A stretch of 64,000 nucleotides of DNA from Ruminiclostridium sufflavum DSM 19573 (GCF_003208175.1 NZ_QKMR01000005.1:62001-126000), one strand, 5' to 3'; positions 28,759-38,037 are shown, counted from the stretch's first letter. Made by a program: numbers and translations. The notes: generated by a model not told the origin, from the letters alone.

Positions 28759-29829
28759 ATGAGAAAAATTAGTACTTCTAATTGCAAGGCCGGAATGATA
28801 GTCGGAAAGGCAATTCTGCATAATGGTGCGGCGGTTCTGCTGGAGGCAGGCGCCCGGCTGACAGCATCATATATAAATAGGTTGATAAATCTGGGCATTA
28901 CCGAGATATACATTAAAGATGATGTGTCAAAGGATATTGATATACCTGATGTTATTGAAGAAAAAACGAGGCTTGAGGCTATTGAACTCGTTAAAAGCAC
29001 AATGGAGGCTTATTATCATGGTGATAAGCTGAATTCAGACAAAATTATAGAGGTTGTTATTAAAATAGTAAATGAAATTTTATTAATAGATGATATTATT
29101 ATCAATTTAATGGATATAAAGTCTTGTGATAATTATACATTTTTACATAGTGTTAATGTATGTGTCCTGTCAATTGTCACAGGTGTGGAATTAAAATTAA
29201 GTTATGATGCTTTGAAGGAATTAGGGATAGGTGCGATTTTGCATGATATAGGAAAGGTTATGATACCGCCTGAAATACTTCAAAAAAGCTCTGCGCTTAC
29301 TGATGAGGAATATGAAGTTATCAAGCAGCATTCACTATTGGGGTACAATATTATAAAGACAATACCTGAGATTAGTGAAGCGTCGGCTATGGTTGCATTA
29401 TGCCACCATGAAAGATTTGACGGCAAGGGATATATCAGCGGGCTGAAAAGGAATGAGATACATATTTATTCAAGAATAGTTGCTGTGGCGGATATATTTG
29501 ATGCATTGACTTCTGACAGAATATACCGCAAGAAAATCAGCACAATTCAGGCTATTGATTACCTGACGGTTATTGCTGCCTCGTCACTGGATGAGGAAGT
29601 GCTGCGATGCTTTGCTAAAATAATACCTCCGTTTCCTGTGGGAACCGGCATAGTTCTGAATAATGGTGAAAAGGGAGTGGTTATCGGGGTAAACAGGAAT
29701 TTACCTTCAAGACCGGTTGTGCGAATAGTTTTTAGTTCTGATGGAAATAAAAAATCGAGCTATAATGAAATAAATCTGGCTAAGGAAACGGAGTATTTTA
29801 TTAAGTCTACCGCTGAATTGACAAAATGA
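28759..29829 (+). CDS. HD-GYP domain phosphohydrolase
   Basis: Likely cyclic di-GMP phosphodiesterase. The N-terminal 55 residues (CKAGMIVGKAILHNGAAVLL) resemble the small domain preceding many HD-GYP proteins. The HD core carries HSVNVC, ILHDIGKVMIPPEIL, QHSLLGYNII and the GYP block ALCHHERFDGKGYISG, in which the Pro of GYP is Ile. IVAVADIFDALTSDRIYRK follows. A beta-rich tail (residues 290-345) ends the protein. GAGGAAA precedes the ATG. The GYP variation leaves the metal ligands intact, so activity is plausible. A GGDEF-EAL protein lies 30 kb away. Confidence 0.88.
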   Translation: MRKISTSNCKAGMIVGKAILHNGAAVLLEAGARLTASYINRLINLGITEIYIKDDVSKDIDIPDVIEEKTRLEAIELVKSTMEAYYHGDKLNSDKIIEVVIKIVNEILLIDDIIINLMDIKSCDNYTFLHSVNVCVLSIVTGVELKLSYDALKELGIGAILHDIGKVMIPPEILQKSSALTDEEYEVIKQHSLLGYNIIKTIPEISEASAMVALCHHERFDGKGYISGLKRNEIHIYSRIVAVADIFDALTSDRIYRKKISTIQAIDYLTVIAASSLDEEVLRCFAKIIPPFPVGTGIVLNNGEKGVVIGVNRNLPSRPVVRIVFSSDGNKKSSYNEINLAKETEYFIKSTAELTK

Positions 29830-29949
29830 CAAAGAGAATATAACTTAGATAAGGGAAGTAAAACAAAGCAAGGCACACTTAATGATGAATTTTATAATAA
29901 TCTGAGATTGACAAAGCTTACGGATGTATTTATAATAAATATTGCTTAT

Positions 29950-30032
<83 letters not shown>

Positions 30033-30035
30033 AGA

Positions 30036-30078
30036 TAAGTTGACAAGTTTTCGAAAGAGAATTTGTCAACTTTCCTTT
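30036..30078 (+). terminator. terminator after tRNA-Leu
   Basis: AGTTGACAA pairs with TTGTCAACT around a 16-base loop; a T/C-rich tail follows. Confidence 0.7.
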
Positions 30079-30167
30079 ATGCGGGTTTGAAGCATTTTAA
30101 GTGGTTGGCAGATTTCCAGAACGTATGGATTTGAACCCACACGTAATCAAAAAACAATAATTATATG

Positions 30168-30201
30168 AGCACGATGGCTGCCAAAGCTATCGTGCTTTTT
30201 T
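30168..30201 (+). terminator. intrinsic terminator before the recombinase genes
   Basis: AGCACGATGGCT pairs with AGCTATCGTGCT (one wobble), then six Ts. It lies 33 bases before the first recombinase start and would insulate the island from the tRNA transcript. Confidence 0.72.
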
Positions 30202-30233
30202 CGTACCCTAATTAAGAAAGTGAGGATCTGACC

Positions 30234-30731
30234 ATGACGACTTATATTGACAAATCAAATGGGATTACAGAAGGCTTGCGCAAATCCTTTCAAAGTACAG
30301 ACTGCAAGATGGCGAACCGTCAGTGCTATGGCTATGATATCTCGCCCAATGGCGACCTTGTCGTCAATCATGGTGAGGCAAAAGTTGTTCGTTGGATTTT
30401 TGAACGGTATCTTGTAGGAGAAAGCTTTGGTAAAATCGCTGCCGGTCTTGAACAGCATGGAGTACTTTCCCCTACCGGAAAAGCTAAATGGAATCGTGAA
30501 GCGATTTCCAAATTGCTCTCGAATGAAAAGTATACAGGATCGGTTCTGCTGCAAAAGACAATGAGCATTTGCGGTACGCAGATTAAAAACGAAGGCGAGC
30601 TTGATCAGATGTTGATTACTCACCACCATGATGCAATCATCTCAACTCAGGATTTTGAAACGGTGCAGCAAATGAAGCATGAGCGTGCAAAGGCCCCAGT
30701 TCAAGAAATGAAAATGATGCTGTCGTTTTAA
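30234..30731 (+). CDS. recombinase-domain protein lacking the catalytic resolvase domain
   Basis: 165 residues that consist only of the DNA-binding recombinase domain (PF07508-like) of large serine recombinases: CYGYDISPNGDLVVN, VVRWIFERYLVGESFGKIA, WNREAISKLLSNEKYTGSVLLQKT. The N-terminal resolvase domain with the catalytic Ser is absent, and so is the zinc-ribbon and coiled-coil tail. It may be a remnant or a helper subunit acting with the next gene. GTGAGGA lies about eight bases before ATG 30234. A 63-base gap separates it from the following recombinase. Confidence 0.75.
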   Translation: MTTYIDKSNGITEGLRKSFQSTDCKMANRQCYGYDISPNGDLVVNHGEAKVVRWIFERYLVGESFGKIAAGLEQHGVLSPTGKAKWNREAISKLLSNEKYTGSVLLQKTMSICGTQIKNEGELDQMLITHHHDAIISTQDFETVQQMKHERAKAPVQEMKMMLSF

Positions 30732-30794
30732 CAGGAAATATATTCAAATAAATCAGAATATGGTATACTATTAACAAAGAAAGCGGCGAAGCCC

Positions 30795-31700
30795 ATGAAC
30801 CATAGAACTATTACAAATATTTCCCTGAAGCAATACAATTTATCTATGGATAAACCCCTTCGGATTGCTGCTTATTGTAGGGTTAGCAGCCTCAAAGAGG
30901 CTCAAGAATTAAGCCTTGAAACGCAGATTCGATATTATACAGATAAAATCGAGGCCTGTACCTTTGGAGAGAATGCCGGGGTGTTTTCAGATACAGCAAC
31001 GGGCCGGAATATTCGGCAACGCCCGGCGTTTAAGAAGCTTATGACAAAATGTCGAGCCAGTAAAGTGGATCTCATTCTTACAAAGTCTATCAGCCGCTTC
31101 GGAAGAAATTCCTTGGAGACTATTCAGCGATTACGGGAGCTTCGCAGCTGGAACATTGATGTTTATTTTGAACAAGAAAATATTCATCTACTTGACCCTG
31201 CTGCACAGCACATTATTGAGATATACTGTGCGCTGGCGCAAAATGAGAGTGAGAACAAAAGCCACAACATTCATTGGGGAATCCATGAGGGGTTTCAAGC
31301 AGGAACCTCGGGTTATCAAAATCTTCCTTGCTATGGGTATTGCTTCGATAAAACAAAGCAGATACTCACAATTGTTCCAGAGGAAGCAAAGGTTGTTCAA
31401 ATGATTTTTGACTTACGCCTGCGAGACTATAGCCTTGGCAGAATTTCAGCAGAACTGGCAAAAAGAGCAATCCCCTCACCAAAAGGTAAGCCAGTTTGGA
31501 GTCGCGAGTGCATCCGAAAAATCCTTTGCAACGAGAAATACACAGGCTCAGTGATGCTGCAAAAGACTTATGTGGAGGACTTCTTCACTGGCAAGCAGAA
31601 GCATAATACCGGGCAGCGTGAACGATATTTTTACAAGAACAACCATAAGCCGATTGTTGGATGGGACGTTTTTGCGCAGGTGAATGGCTTAGAAATGTAA
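30795..31700 (+). CDS. short serine recombinase (resolvase plus recombinase domains)
   Basis: Site-specific recombinase. Resolvase domain with AAYCRVSS (catalytic Ser), SLETQIRYYTDKI, FSDTATGRNIRQRPAFKKLM and LILTKSISRFGRN. The recombinase domain follows (GYCFDKTKQILTIVPEEAKV, KILCNEKYTGSVMLQKT). At 301 residues it lacks the roughly 150-residue zinc-ribbon and coiled-coil end of complete large serine integrases. The stop follows WDVFAQVNGLEM, the point where that region would begin. The start at ATG 30795 has only a weak ribosome site; ATG 30846 is possible. Probably the mobility gene of this island, or its remnant. Confidence 0.82.
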   Translation: MNHRTITNISLKQYNLSMDKPLRIAAYCRVSSLKEAQELSLETQIRYYTDKIEACTFGENAGVFSDTATGRNIRQRPAFKKLMTKCRASKVDLILTKSISRFGRNSLETIQRLRELRSWNIDVYFEQENIHLLDPAAQHIIEIYCALAQNESENKSHNIHWGIHEGFQAGTSGYQNLPCYGYCFDKTKQILTIVPEEAKVVQMIFDLRLRDYSLGRISAELAKRAIPSPKGKPVWSRECIRKILCNEKYTGSVMLQKTYVEDFFTGKQKHNTGQRERYFYKNNHKPIVGWDVFAQVNGLEM

Positions 31701-31761
31701 CGGTATGTTATAGCAATAATGAGGCTCGTTTAACAAATGATTTTAAGCAAAGGAGATAAAC

Positions 31762-34700
31762 GTGAATTGGACAAATTTTCAAACATATAACGATGCGCCT
31801 ACTAAGGCTTTCGAAGTGTTATGCAATCAACTCTTTGAGAATTGGTGCAAAGCGGAATATTCATCGCATATTGACTCTTTTAGTATTGTAAATGGTGCGG
31901 GCGGCGATGGAGGGGTAGAATCGTTTGCTGTGTTAATTAATGGAGAAATTATCGGATTGCAAGCGAAATGGTTTCCTTCAAGCATTTCTGAAAGTCAGAT
32001 AAATCAGATAAAAAACTCCATCAAAACAGCGATGAAAGTTCGTCCTCAAATTGTCCGTTACATTGTCTGCATTCCTCGAGATCTCGCTTCGTTGACAGGT
32101 AAAGGTGAAAATTCAGAAGACAAACGATGGAACGAAATGCAGGCAACTATGTCGGAGGAATTCCCAACTCTGTCCATAGATTTATGGAACGAAACGCGGC
32201 TTATCTCGGAACTTCAAAAAGAGTCGTCTGCAGGAATATATAAATTTTGGTTTAAAAATGCGGAGGTTTCTGAAGAAAATGCAAGGTTTTCATTTAATAA
32301 AAGTAAAGAAAGTTGGTTGTCCACAAAATATGTTCCTGAATTAAATACTTACGGTGAAATTGATAATTGCATTTCTGAATTTTTAGGTAATCAAAAGCAG
32401 CGCAATGCTATTCGACTGACATTTGAAAGCTTTTGCATGCTCTGTGAAGCCTTTTCTTTTGCGGCAGACGAATTGATTTCTGTATGCGGAGATAATGATC
32501 TACAATTATCACTTGCTTTAACAGATACAAAGAATCATTTGACTGCAATGAAATATGAAATAGATAAGGCATTGGCATGGTTAAATCATGAAACAATATT
32601 TAACATTTCCATAGATGAATCTGATTTTTGGATTGATATAGATACGCTCACTCAACAACTTAAAGAAAGTAAAGAAGAGTATCATCACCATTTCCATTTT
32701 TATGAAGTATCAAAAGTGCTACGAAAACTAGAAAAGGTTGACATGCAAGAGGCGATAAAAATCCTTATGCACGGCAATGACAGAAAAAGTCTTATCTTTT
32801 TAGGTGAGCCTGGAACTGGAAAAACTCACGGAGTTGCAGCTGAAACCGAAAAATTGCTTGATGATGGGAACCATATTCCTATACTTATTCAAGCACGCGA
32901 TATTCCTGCAGGTTATATGTGGAAAGATATAATCATCTCTAGCCTTGGCTTGACAAGTGATTGGAGCGAAGATGAAATTTGGCAAGCATTATCTTCTCTC
33001 TCAAATAGGAAACGCTTTCATGCTGTTAATTCAGATACCCAGATGTGCATTTTGCCTAAAATTATAATTATTGTGGATGGGGTTGATGAATCATCGCTTC
33101 CTCAGAAGTGGATTCAACTAATTCAAGAAACAAATGCCATTGTACAAAAGTACCCTCAAATTCGATTTTGCTTTACATCTAGGCCTTATATAATTGATTC
33201 AAATGCCAATTACGCAAGAATAATAAAAATTGGTGCTAGTGGTGATTCTCCAACTTACAAACTTTTTTCGAGTTATGCAAAAGCTTACAATATTGATATT
33301 ACTAATGTTGGTTGGATAAAGTATGCATTAACAACTCCGTTATCCTTAAAGCTGTTTTGTGATATAAACAAAGGAAAACCCATATCATACCATGACCGAA
33401 CTGATGTCTCAATAACAATGCTCTTAAAAGAAAAAATTTATATTTTGGAAAAAGAGTTCTGTTCACGAATGAATGTAGTTTCGGTAAATAATCAGTATAT
33501 ACTAAGGGCTATTAGACTAGTTTCTGCAGCATTATATGATCAACCCCGTATTGAAAAAAATGTACTTACTGAAACTATTTTAAAGGAATTAACATTACAG
33601 CGATCTCAAGTAGAGATGTTAATGCAATATTTGGGGGATTATGGAATATTAAGATTATTTTGCGAGCATAGTTCTAGATATCTTTCACTCGATACCTATT
33701 ATTATTATCCGGGAATTCAAGGGTACTTTGATTATGCATCCGCCCTAATGCTTTTGGATGAATATAGTCATCCGCAGAACATTAATTTTGAAAAATACAT
33801 GTACATTCAGAAAAACACACTGTATGCTTTGACGATTATCGCCATTCAAAATTGCAATTATCTCATAACGTCGAATGCAACCATTGATAATGTGGCTAAC
33901 CCATGGTTTAAAGAAGAACTTCTATTTATCGCATTACGTCATTCAAACCCTAGTAATGCCCAAACTTATAAAGAAAGGCTTCTACAAATAATGTCGGGTG
34001 GCGCAGAACCTCTTATGTCGATTACAAATAATGTTGTTTTACCATTAGCGAGAGACATACAGCACCCTCTTGGAAGTGCATTGCTTGATAAATTTTTATC
34101 CAGTTTTATAAACCCTGCTGATAGAGATATTATGTGGTCAATACCATGTTATCTAAAAGGCACGCATAGTGATAAATGGTATTACACAAAAGAGTTGGCG
34201 CTTAACGATGACGAGTATGTCTTATCCAATGACGATATGGCTGGTGGCTGTCCAGTAATATACGCATGGGGGTTATCCTCCGTTAATAACTTGCAAAGAA
34301 AGTTTTACAGAGATTCGCTAATGAAATGGGCGCAGCTAGCCCCCAATGAGTTTTATAAGCTATTTCTCAAATTTTCCACTGTGAACGATCCCCAAATACG
34401 CAGTGACATCTTTTCAATCTTAATGTCTCTATTGTTCGAAGATGAGAATCAGAAATTGATTAAAGAAGCCGCTGATTGGCTGATCACTAATATTTTAGCA
34501 CCAGATAAGATTCAAGAAAATTATGATATCTCAATAAGATATTATTCGTGTGCCATTGTACAAAAAGCAATTAGTTTGGGCGTTATTGACAAGAAAGAAG
34601 CTGAGTCTTTTTTGCCTCCGTATAAGCCGGTTAGCAATTACATTCTTCTAAATAAGGATGCTTTGTCTGGGACGCGTATGGGTGGGTATAGTGGGATTGA

Positions 34701-36036
34701 CTACGATTTAGCAAGATACGTGCTAATTGACCACTTCACTTCATGCTTTTCTGATTATGACAGACGAGTAAAAAATCAATATGAAAAGTTAATAAAGCTA
34801 ATTGCCAAGGAGCAGCCAGAATATAAAGGTATTTCAACCGACCAGTTTATCATATCTGCAGCGTTTGCCTTTGTAACTCAATGTGGTTGGAATGAAGAGA
34901 TATTTCAATATTATGATAGAGAAAAGAAAAAAGCCAGAGGTGTAGATTGCGCAATCAGTGGATCTTATCATTCAGCTACCCACGGATCGCAAAGCCAGGT
35001 TATGACAATCTGCGAGAAATATGTTTGGCAGGCAAGAAATGTTATTAGTGGCTTTTTATCAGATCGCCTTTTATATTGCGATGATGATAAGGTCGTTCGA
35101 GTTACTGATTATGGATTATTGGATGATTTCATCATCCCCGCGCAGGAACTTAACCAAATTGATCCAGATAATATACCCGAAGATCATCCATGGCATATTC
35201 CTGAAAAAGAAGTTGTTATATTAGAAGGACAATACAACACGAAAGAGGACGTAATTAATTCAATTATTCACTCGCCTGATGTTGAGTGGATTAAATGGCT
35301 GTTTATCAATAACAATACACAAAAATATAGCGTAGAGAGCAACAACTTGGCGGCTCTGGAGGGATATTCATGTTTTTATGGATCCACTGGGGTTGAAACA
35401 TGTTTATTTATTAGTTCAATATTAATTTCATCTGACGATATTGATAAATTTCTTGATATATTAAGAGATGATCCAGATTTGGCTGATAATATATCGAATC
35501 CCGTGGATTGGCAAGGTGGGATATATTCATCTTGTTATATTACGCCTAAAGAGGTTTGCTGGTCTCCTTGGAAAAAGCGGTATAATAGTAGATTTGTTGA
35601 TGATTTTCCTCAATTAGATATCCAATCGGCTGTTGACAAGTGTTGCTATAATTTTCAGGAGTATGGTGATGTTTATTACGATTTACCCTCTCTCCCCGTA
35701 AGGGATTTACTCCATATTACTAATTCAGACGGTTACTTGTTCTGCGACAATCAGAAAAAAGTAAAAGCTGAATACTGTATAACAGGCGAAAAATGGAGAA
35801 CCTATCAAGATTATCTTTTGGTGGACAAAAAAGAATTACTTACAAAAGCAGAGGAAATAGGGAGTAAAATTCTTTGGATAATGCGTGAATACCGCAGAGA
35901 AGATGGAAAGTCCAAAGAAAAGCTTGGTGAGTTTTATGCTCAAAAAGATTGCTGTTCTATTGGCTTCTTTAAAAATGGTGAGTTTATTACGAGACAAATT
36001 TCTACAAAGCAAGACAGTAAAGTGAGAATCCATTAA
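31762..36036 (+). CDS. Mrr-like nuclease fused to a STAND/NACHT-type NTPase (candidate Avs-like defence protein)
   Basis: 1424 residues in one uninterrupted frame. Residues 1-160 look like a PD-(D/E)XK nuclease: GAGGDGGVE (Asp49, Glu53) followed by GLQAKW (Gln67-x-Lys69), the Asp...QxK pattern of Mrr and Cap4 enzymes. A helical linker (about 195-330) contains a His-rich EEYHHHFHFYE. The NTPase has Walker A GEPGTGKTH (348-356), Walker B IIIIVDGVDES (434-444) and a TSRPY sensor (472-476), as in STAND ATPases. The remaining 900 residues are largely helical without a named family and would be the sensor arm. AAGGAGAT lies six bases before GTG 31762. The architecture parallels Avs anti-phage proteins that recognise phage proteins and cleave DNA. 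No partner gene is evident. Subfamily unassigned. Confidence 0.78.
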   Translation: MNWTNFQTYNDAPTKAFEVLCNQLFENWCKAEYSSHIDSFSIVNGAGGDGGVESFAVLINGEIIGLQAKWFPSSISESQINQIKNSIKTAMKVRPQIVRYIVCIPRDLASLTGKGENSEDKRWNEMQATMSEEFPTLSIDLWNETRLISELQKESSAGIYKFWFKNAEVSEENARFSFNKSKESWLSTKYVPELNTYGEIDNCISEFLGNQKQRNAIRLTFESFCMLCEAFSFAADELISVCGDNDLQLSLALTDTKNHLTAMKYEIDKALAWLNHETIFNISIDESDFWIDIDTLTQQLKESKEEYHHHFHFYEVSKVLRKLEKVDMQEAIKILMHGNDRKSLIFLGEPGTGKTHGVAAETEKLLDDGNHIPILIQARDIPAGYMWKDIIISSLGLTSDWSEDEIWQALSSLSNRKRFHAVNSDTQMCILPKIIIIVDGVDESSLPQKWIQLIQETNAIVQKYPQIRFCFTSRPYIIDSNANYARIIKIGASGDSPTYKLFSSYAKAYNIDITNVGWIKYALTTPLSLKLFCDINKGKPISYHDRTDVSITMLLKEKIYILEKEFCSRMNVVSVNNQYILRAIRLVSAALYDQPRIEKNVLTETILKELTLQRSQVEMLMQYLGDYGILRLFCEHSSRYLSLDTYYYYPGIQGYFDYASALMLLDEYSHPQNINFEKYMYIQKNTLYALTIIAIQNCNYLITSNATIDNVANPWFKEELLFIALRHSNPSNAQTYKERLLQIMSGGAEPLMSITNNVVLPLARDIQHPLGSALLDKFLSSFINPADRDIMWSIPCYLKGTHSDKWYYTKELALNDDEYVLSNDDMAGGCPVIYAWGLSSVNNLQRKFYRDSLMKWAQLAPNEFYKLFLKFSTVNDPQIRSDIFSILMSLLFEDENQKLIKEAADWLITNILAPDKIQENYDISIRYYSCAIVQKAISLGVIDKKEAESFLPPYKPVSNYILLNKDALSGTRMGGYSGIDYDLARYVLIDHFTSCFSDYDRRVKNQYEKLIKLIAKEQPEYKGISTDQFIISAAFAFVTQCGWNEEIFQYYDREKKKARGVDCAISGSYHSATHGSQSQVMTICEKYVWQARNVISGFLSDRLLYCDDDKVVRVTDYGLLDDFIIPAQELNQIDPDNIPEDHPWHIPEKEVVILEGQYNTKEDVINSIIHSPDVEWIKWLFINNNTQKYSVESNNLAALEGYSCFYGSTGVETCLFISSILISSDDIDKFLDILRDDPDLADNISNPVDWQGGIYSSCYITPKEVCWSPWKKRYNSRFVDDFPQLDIQSAVDKCCYNFQEYGDVYYDLPSLPVRDLLHITNSDGYLFCDNQKKVKAEYCITGEKWRTYQDYLLVDKKELLTKAEEIGSKILWIMREYRREDGKSKEKLGEFYAQKDCCSIGFFKNGEFITRQISTKQDSKVRIH

Positions 36037-36177
36037 TTATATTGAATTTATAGCAAACTTTATTATGCTGAGCCAATTGCGCATTATGTTTTAATTTTCA
36101 TATGATGATAGTTCAAATTCCTATCTTAAAACAGGATGATATCCAGAATTGACGTGGCTCGCATGTAATACACAGAA

Positions 36178-36238
36178 ATAAAGGGTTTCAGAGGCTTTCG
36201 GACTTCGTGAAATCCTTTGTTTTTTTGTAAAAATCCAG
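36178..36238 (+). repeat. hairpin repeat element, copy 1
   Basis: 61 bases, about 88% identical to 42224-42283. AAAGGGTTTCA pairs with TGAAATCCTTT around a loop containing CTTTCGGACTT. A run of seven Ts and a conserved AAAAATCCAG follow. It has the shape of an intrinsic terminator reading rightwards. Confidence 0.75.
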
Positions 36239-36309
36239 TGTGTGAAATTTAACACACTGGACTCAAATAAAGCTTTCACATATCTCATAAGAAAAAGGGA
36301 GAGTTTATC

Positions 36310-36411
36310 ATGGGTAACCATTGCAACAAGTGATTCAGCCTGCTTCCTGAAATCAGTTGCGCCACATGCAAGGTAAATGTGCTCCGCTCCTGAAATAAAT
36401 GAACTCAACAT
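36310..36411 (-). pseudogene. IS66-family orf2 (TnpB) remnant
   Basis: The first 33 residues (GAEHIYLACGATDFRKQAES, then LVAMV) match the start of the IS66 Orf2 protein. Homology stops there: the family continuation KLDPFSGALFLFCNRR is missing and the frame runs on into unrelated sequence and the hairpin repeat. The element's main transposase (orf3) is absent, so the insertion sequence is dead. Confidence 0.75.
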
Positions 36412-36713
36412 GAGGATTGCAGTGCGCGGATTACCTCTGCTGCCAAGAGGGCTTCGTGCTTTGATGAAATCTTGATGCTGACATCCTTCCAGCTCAGAAT
36501 TACTCCATAAGATGAAACGGGAACCTTCTCCATTTTCTGAATTTCAACAAATGCTGTCTTTGGGGAAACGGTCGGATCTTCCTTATAACCACGGATGATC
36601 TTTCTCCAGTAATAGTATACATGAGGAGATAACTGATTCTTTTCGCACCATTCCGGGATTGTCATCCCGCTGATTCTCTGTTTCCATAGGCTATAACTTT
36701 CCTGATTGAACAT
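36405..36713 (-). CDS. IS66-family orf1 (TnpA) accessory protein
   Basis: 102 residues with a helix-turn-helix-like start SYSLWKQRISGMTIPEWCEKN, then QLSPHVYYYWRK, typical of IS66 Orf1 proteins, and a beta-rich tail. It looks full length but overlaps the broken orf2 by seven bases. AGGAGG (rightmost bases 36721-36726) lies before ATG 36713; an ATG at 36719 adds two residues. With no intact transposase nearby this gene is likely a leftover. Confidence 0.75.
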   Translation of the reverse strand: MFNQESYSLWKQRISGMTIPEWCEKNQLSPHVYYYWRKIIRGYKEDPTVSPKTAFVEIQKMEKVPVSSYGVILSWKDVSIKISSKHEALLAAEVIRALQSSC

Positions 36714-36834
36714 AATCAACCTCCTGAATTTGTTTTCAGAAAGTTTATCACAATCAGCTTAATGGTTCACGACGCCATGTTTTGAATCACTTACCAAAGA
36801 TTGATTCATTATAACAGTTAAAATAAATGTAGAT

Positions 36835-36954
36835 ATGATCGCGTCTGCTCAATATGAAACCAGTTGCGATAAGTTTATCATTGACAAGTCATGCGTGGTG
36901 GATGATTTCTTTGTTTTAAGCACGGGACTTGCTGGCAGAATAAGCATCGCGTGA
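36835..36954 (+). pseudogene. DUF4180-domain gene fragment
   Basis: A 39-codon frame reading QYETSCDKFIIDKSCVVDDF and LSTGLAGRI. This closely resembles the central block of DUF4180 proteins (a stretch like YETSCDKMIINK, then EDFFDLSTGLAGEI). Both ends of the roughly 115-residue domain are missing: the frame starts inside the domain and stops just after GLAGRI. Function of the family is unknown. It marks loss of genes around the IS66 debris. Confidence 0.6.
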
Positions 36955-37026
36955 AGTTTATGAAAGCTCTCCTTGTTGATAATAATGGGGCAACTGTTCA
37001 TGCAGTTGTTTTATACAAGTGATACC

Positions 37027-37069
37027 AAAAGACATTGCTTTCCGGCGGAGGGAAGTTGTGTCTTTTTTT
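37027..37069 (+). terminator. intrinsic terminator after the DUF4180 remnant
   Basis: AAAGACA pairs with TGTCTTT, with an inner CTTTCC and GGGAAG stem, followed by seven Ts. Confidence 0.65.
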
Positions 37070-37173
37070 ATTGGAAAAAATATGGTATTATCTTCATGTG
37101 TGTTGCTGCTTTATGAGAACCAAGACCTCGCATTCTCTCTGCGCAGTGCAATTTGATAAAAGGAGGGTGTCTT

Positions 37174-38037
37174 GTGAAAAAAACAGGATTCCTACTGCTA
37201 TGCGTTTTGACCATCGCCGTGATGTTTTCGTTAACCGCCCATGCGGATATGGGTCCGAAACCGTCTGTTGTGATAGATTTTAATGGGCTTGACGGAAAAA
37301 CATATTATGCAACGTTGCTTGCCAGTGAAAAAACCACTGGTCCTTACACAGCGCTTAACGCTAATAAGGGGAATGCCCATTACGTGGAGGGAGACGAGGA
37401 CTATGAGATTTTTTTGAAATTTGCGGAGTATCATGACGCGGAGGGGTATTCCTTTCTGCAATTCTTTAAAGACTGTACAAAAACACATCAATTTAGCTGG
37501 ACGTACTACCCGCCTCAGGTATTTAAAATACTTTTGTATTTCCCCAAAACAGACCATTTTATCGTCAGTGATGACCGCTACGAGCGTTATGCCTTTGACA
37601 GTTATTTCACTGTTCAGATTTCCGATACAAGTCTTTCTGCTGCAAAGTCCTACGATTATACGAATGAAACACTTTCCCTGATCGTCCGTATTTTACTTAC
37701 TATTGCCGTCGAGCTTGCTATTGCGCTGCTGTTTGGTTTTCAGGAAAGAAAACAGTTCCGTTTTATCATTCTCGTTAACGTCATCACGCAAATTGCGCTG
37801 AACCTTGCTTTGAATATTATCAATTACTGTGCCGGGGAGTTGGCATTTGTGGTATCCTACGTTCTGCTGGAAGTAGGGGTGTTCATTGCGGAAGCGATTC
37901 TTTATACATGGTATCTGAAAAAGCGCAACTCAAAAGAGATTCCCGGCTGGAAACCAGGCGTATATGCATTGGTGGCCAATGCCGCCTCTTTTGCGCTGGG
38001 GCTTGGGCTAGTCTATTGGATTCCAGGTATTTTTTAG
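37174..38037 (+). CDS. exported/membrane protein of unknown function
   Basis: 287 residues: signal peptide (KKTGFLLLCVLTIAVMF, cut after AHA), an extracytoplasmic domain of about 150 residues rich in Tyr and Asp (KTYYATLLASEKTTGPYTAL), then four to five membrane helices from about residue 165 to the end. I know of similar proteins only as uncharacterised Firmicutes membrane proteins. GTG 37174 is chosen because AGGAGGG lies about eight bases upstream; TTG 37153 lies before that site. Base composition is visibly richer in G+C than the core genes. Confidence 0.7.
   Translation: MKKTGFLLLCVLTIAVMFSLTAHADMGPKPSVVIDFNGLDGKTYYATLLASEKTTGPYTALNANKGNAHYVEGDEDYEIFLKFAEYHDAEGYSFLQFFKDCTKTHQFSWTYYPPQVFKILLYFPKTDHFIVSDDRYERYAFDSYFTVQISDTSLSAAKSYDYTNETLSLIVRILLTIAVELAIALLFGFQERKQFRFIILVNVITQIALNLALNIINYCAGELAFVVSYVLLEVGVFIAEAILYTWYLKKRNSKEIPGWKPGVYALVANAASFALGLGLVYWIPGIF

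Larger units (their letters stand above)
36714..37173. other. gene-fragment region between IS66 debris and the membrane protein
   Basis: 460 bases with the DUF4180 fragment and a terminator listed separately; no intact gene. Confidence 0.5.

Noticed and set aside
36121-36309. Remaining part of the IS66 orf2 frame
   Set aside because: Beyond residue 33 it shows no family match and runs through the hairpin repeat; not coding.
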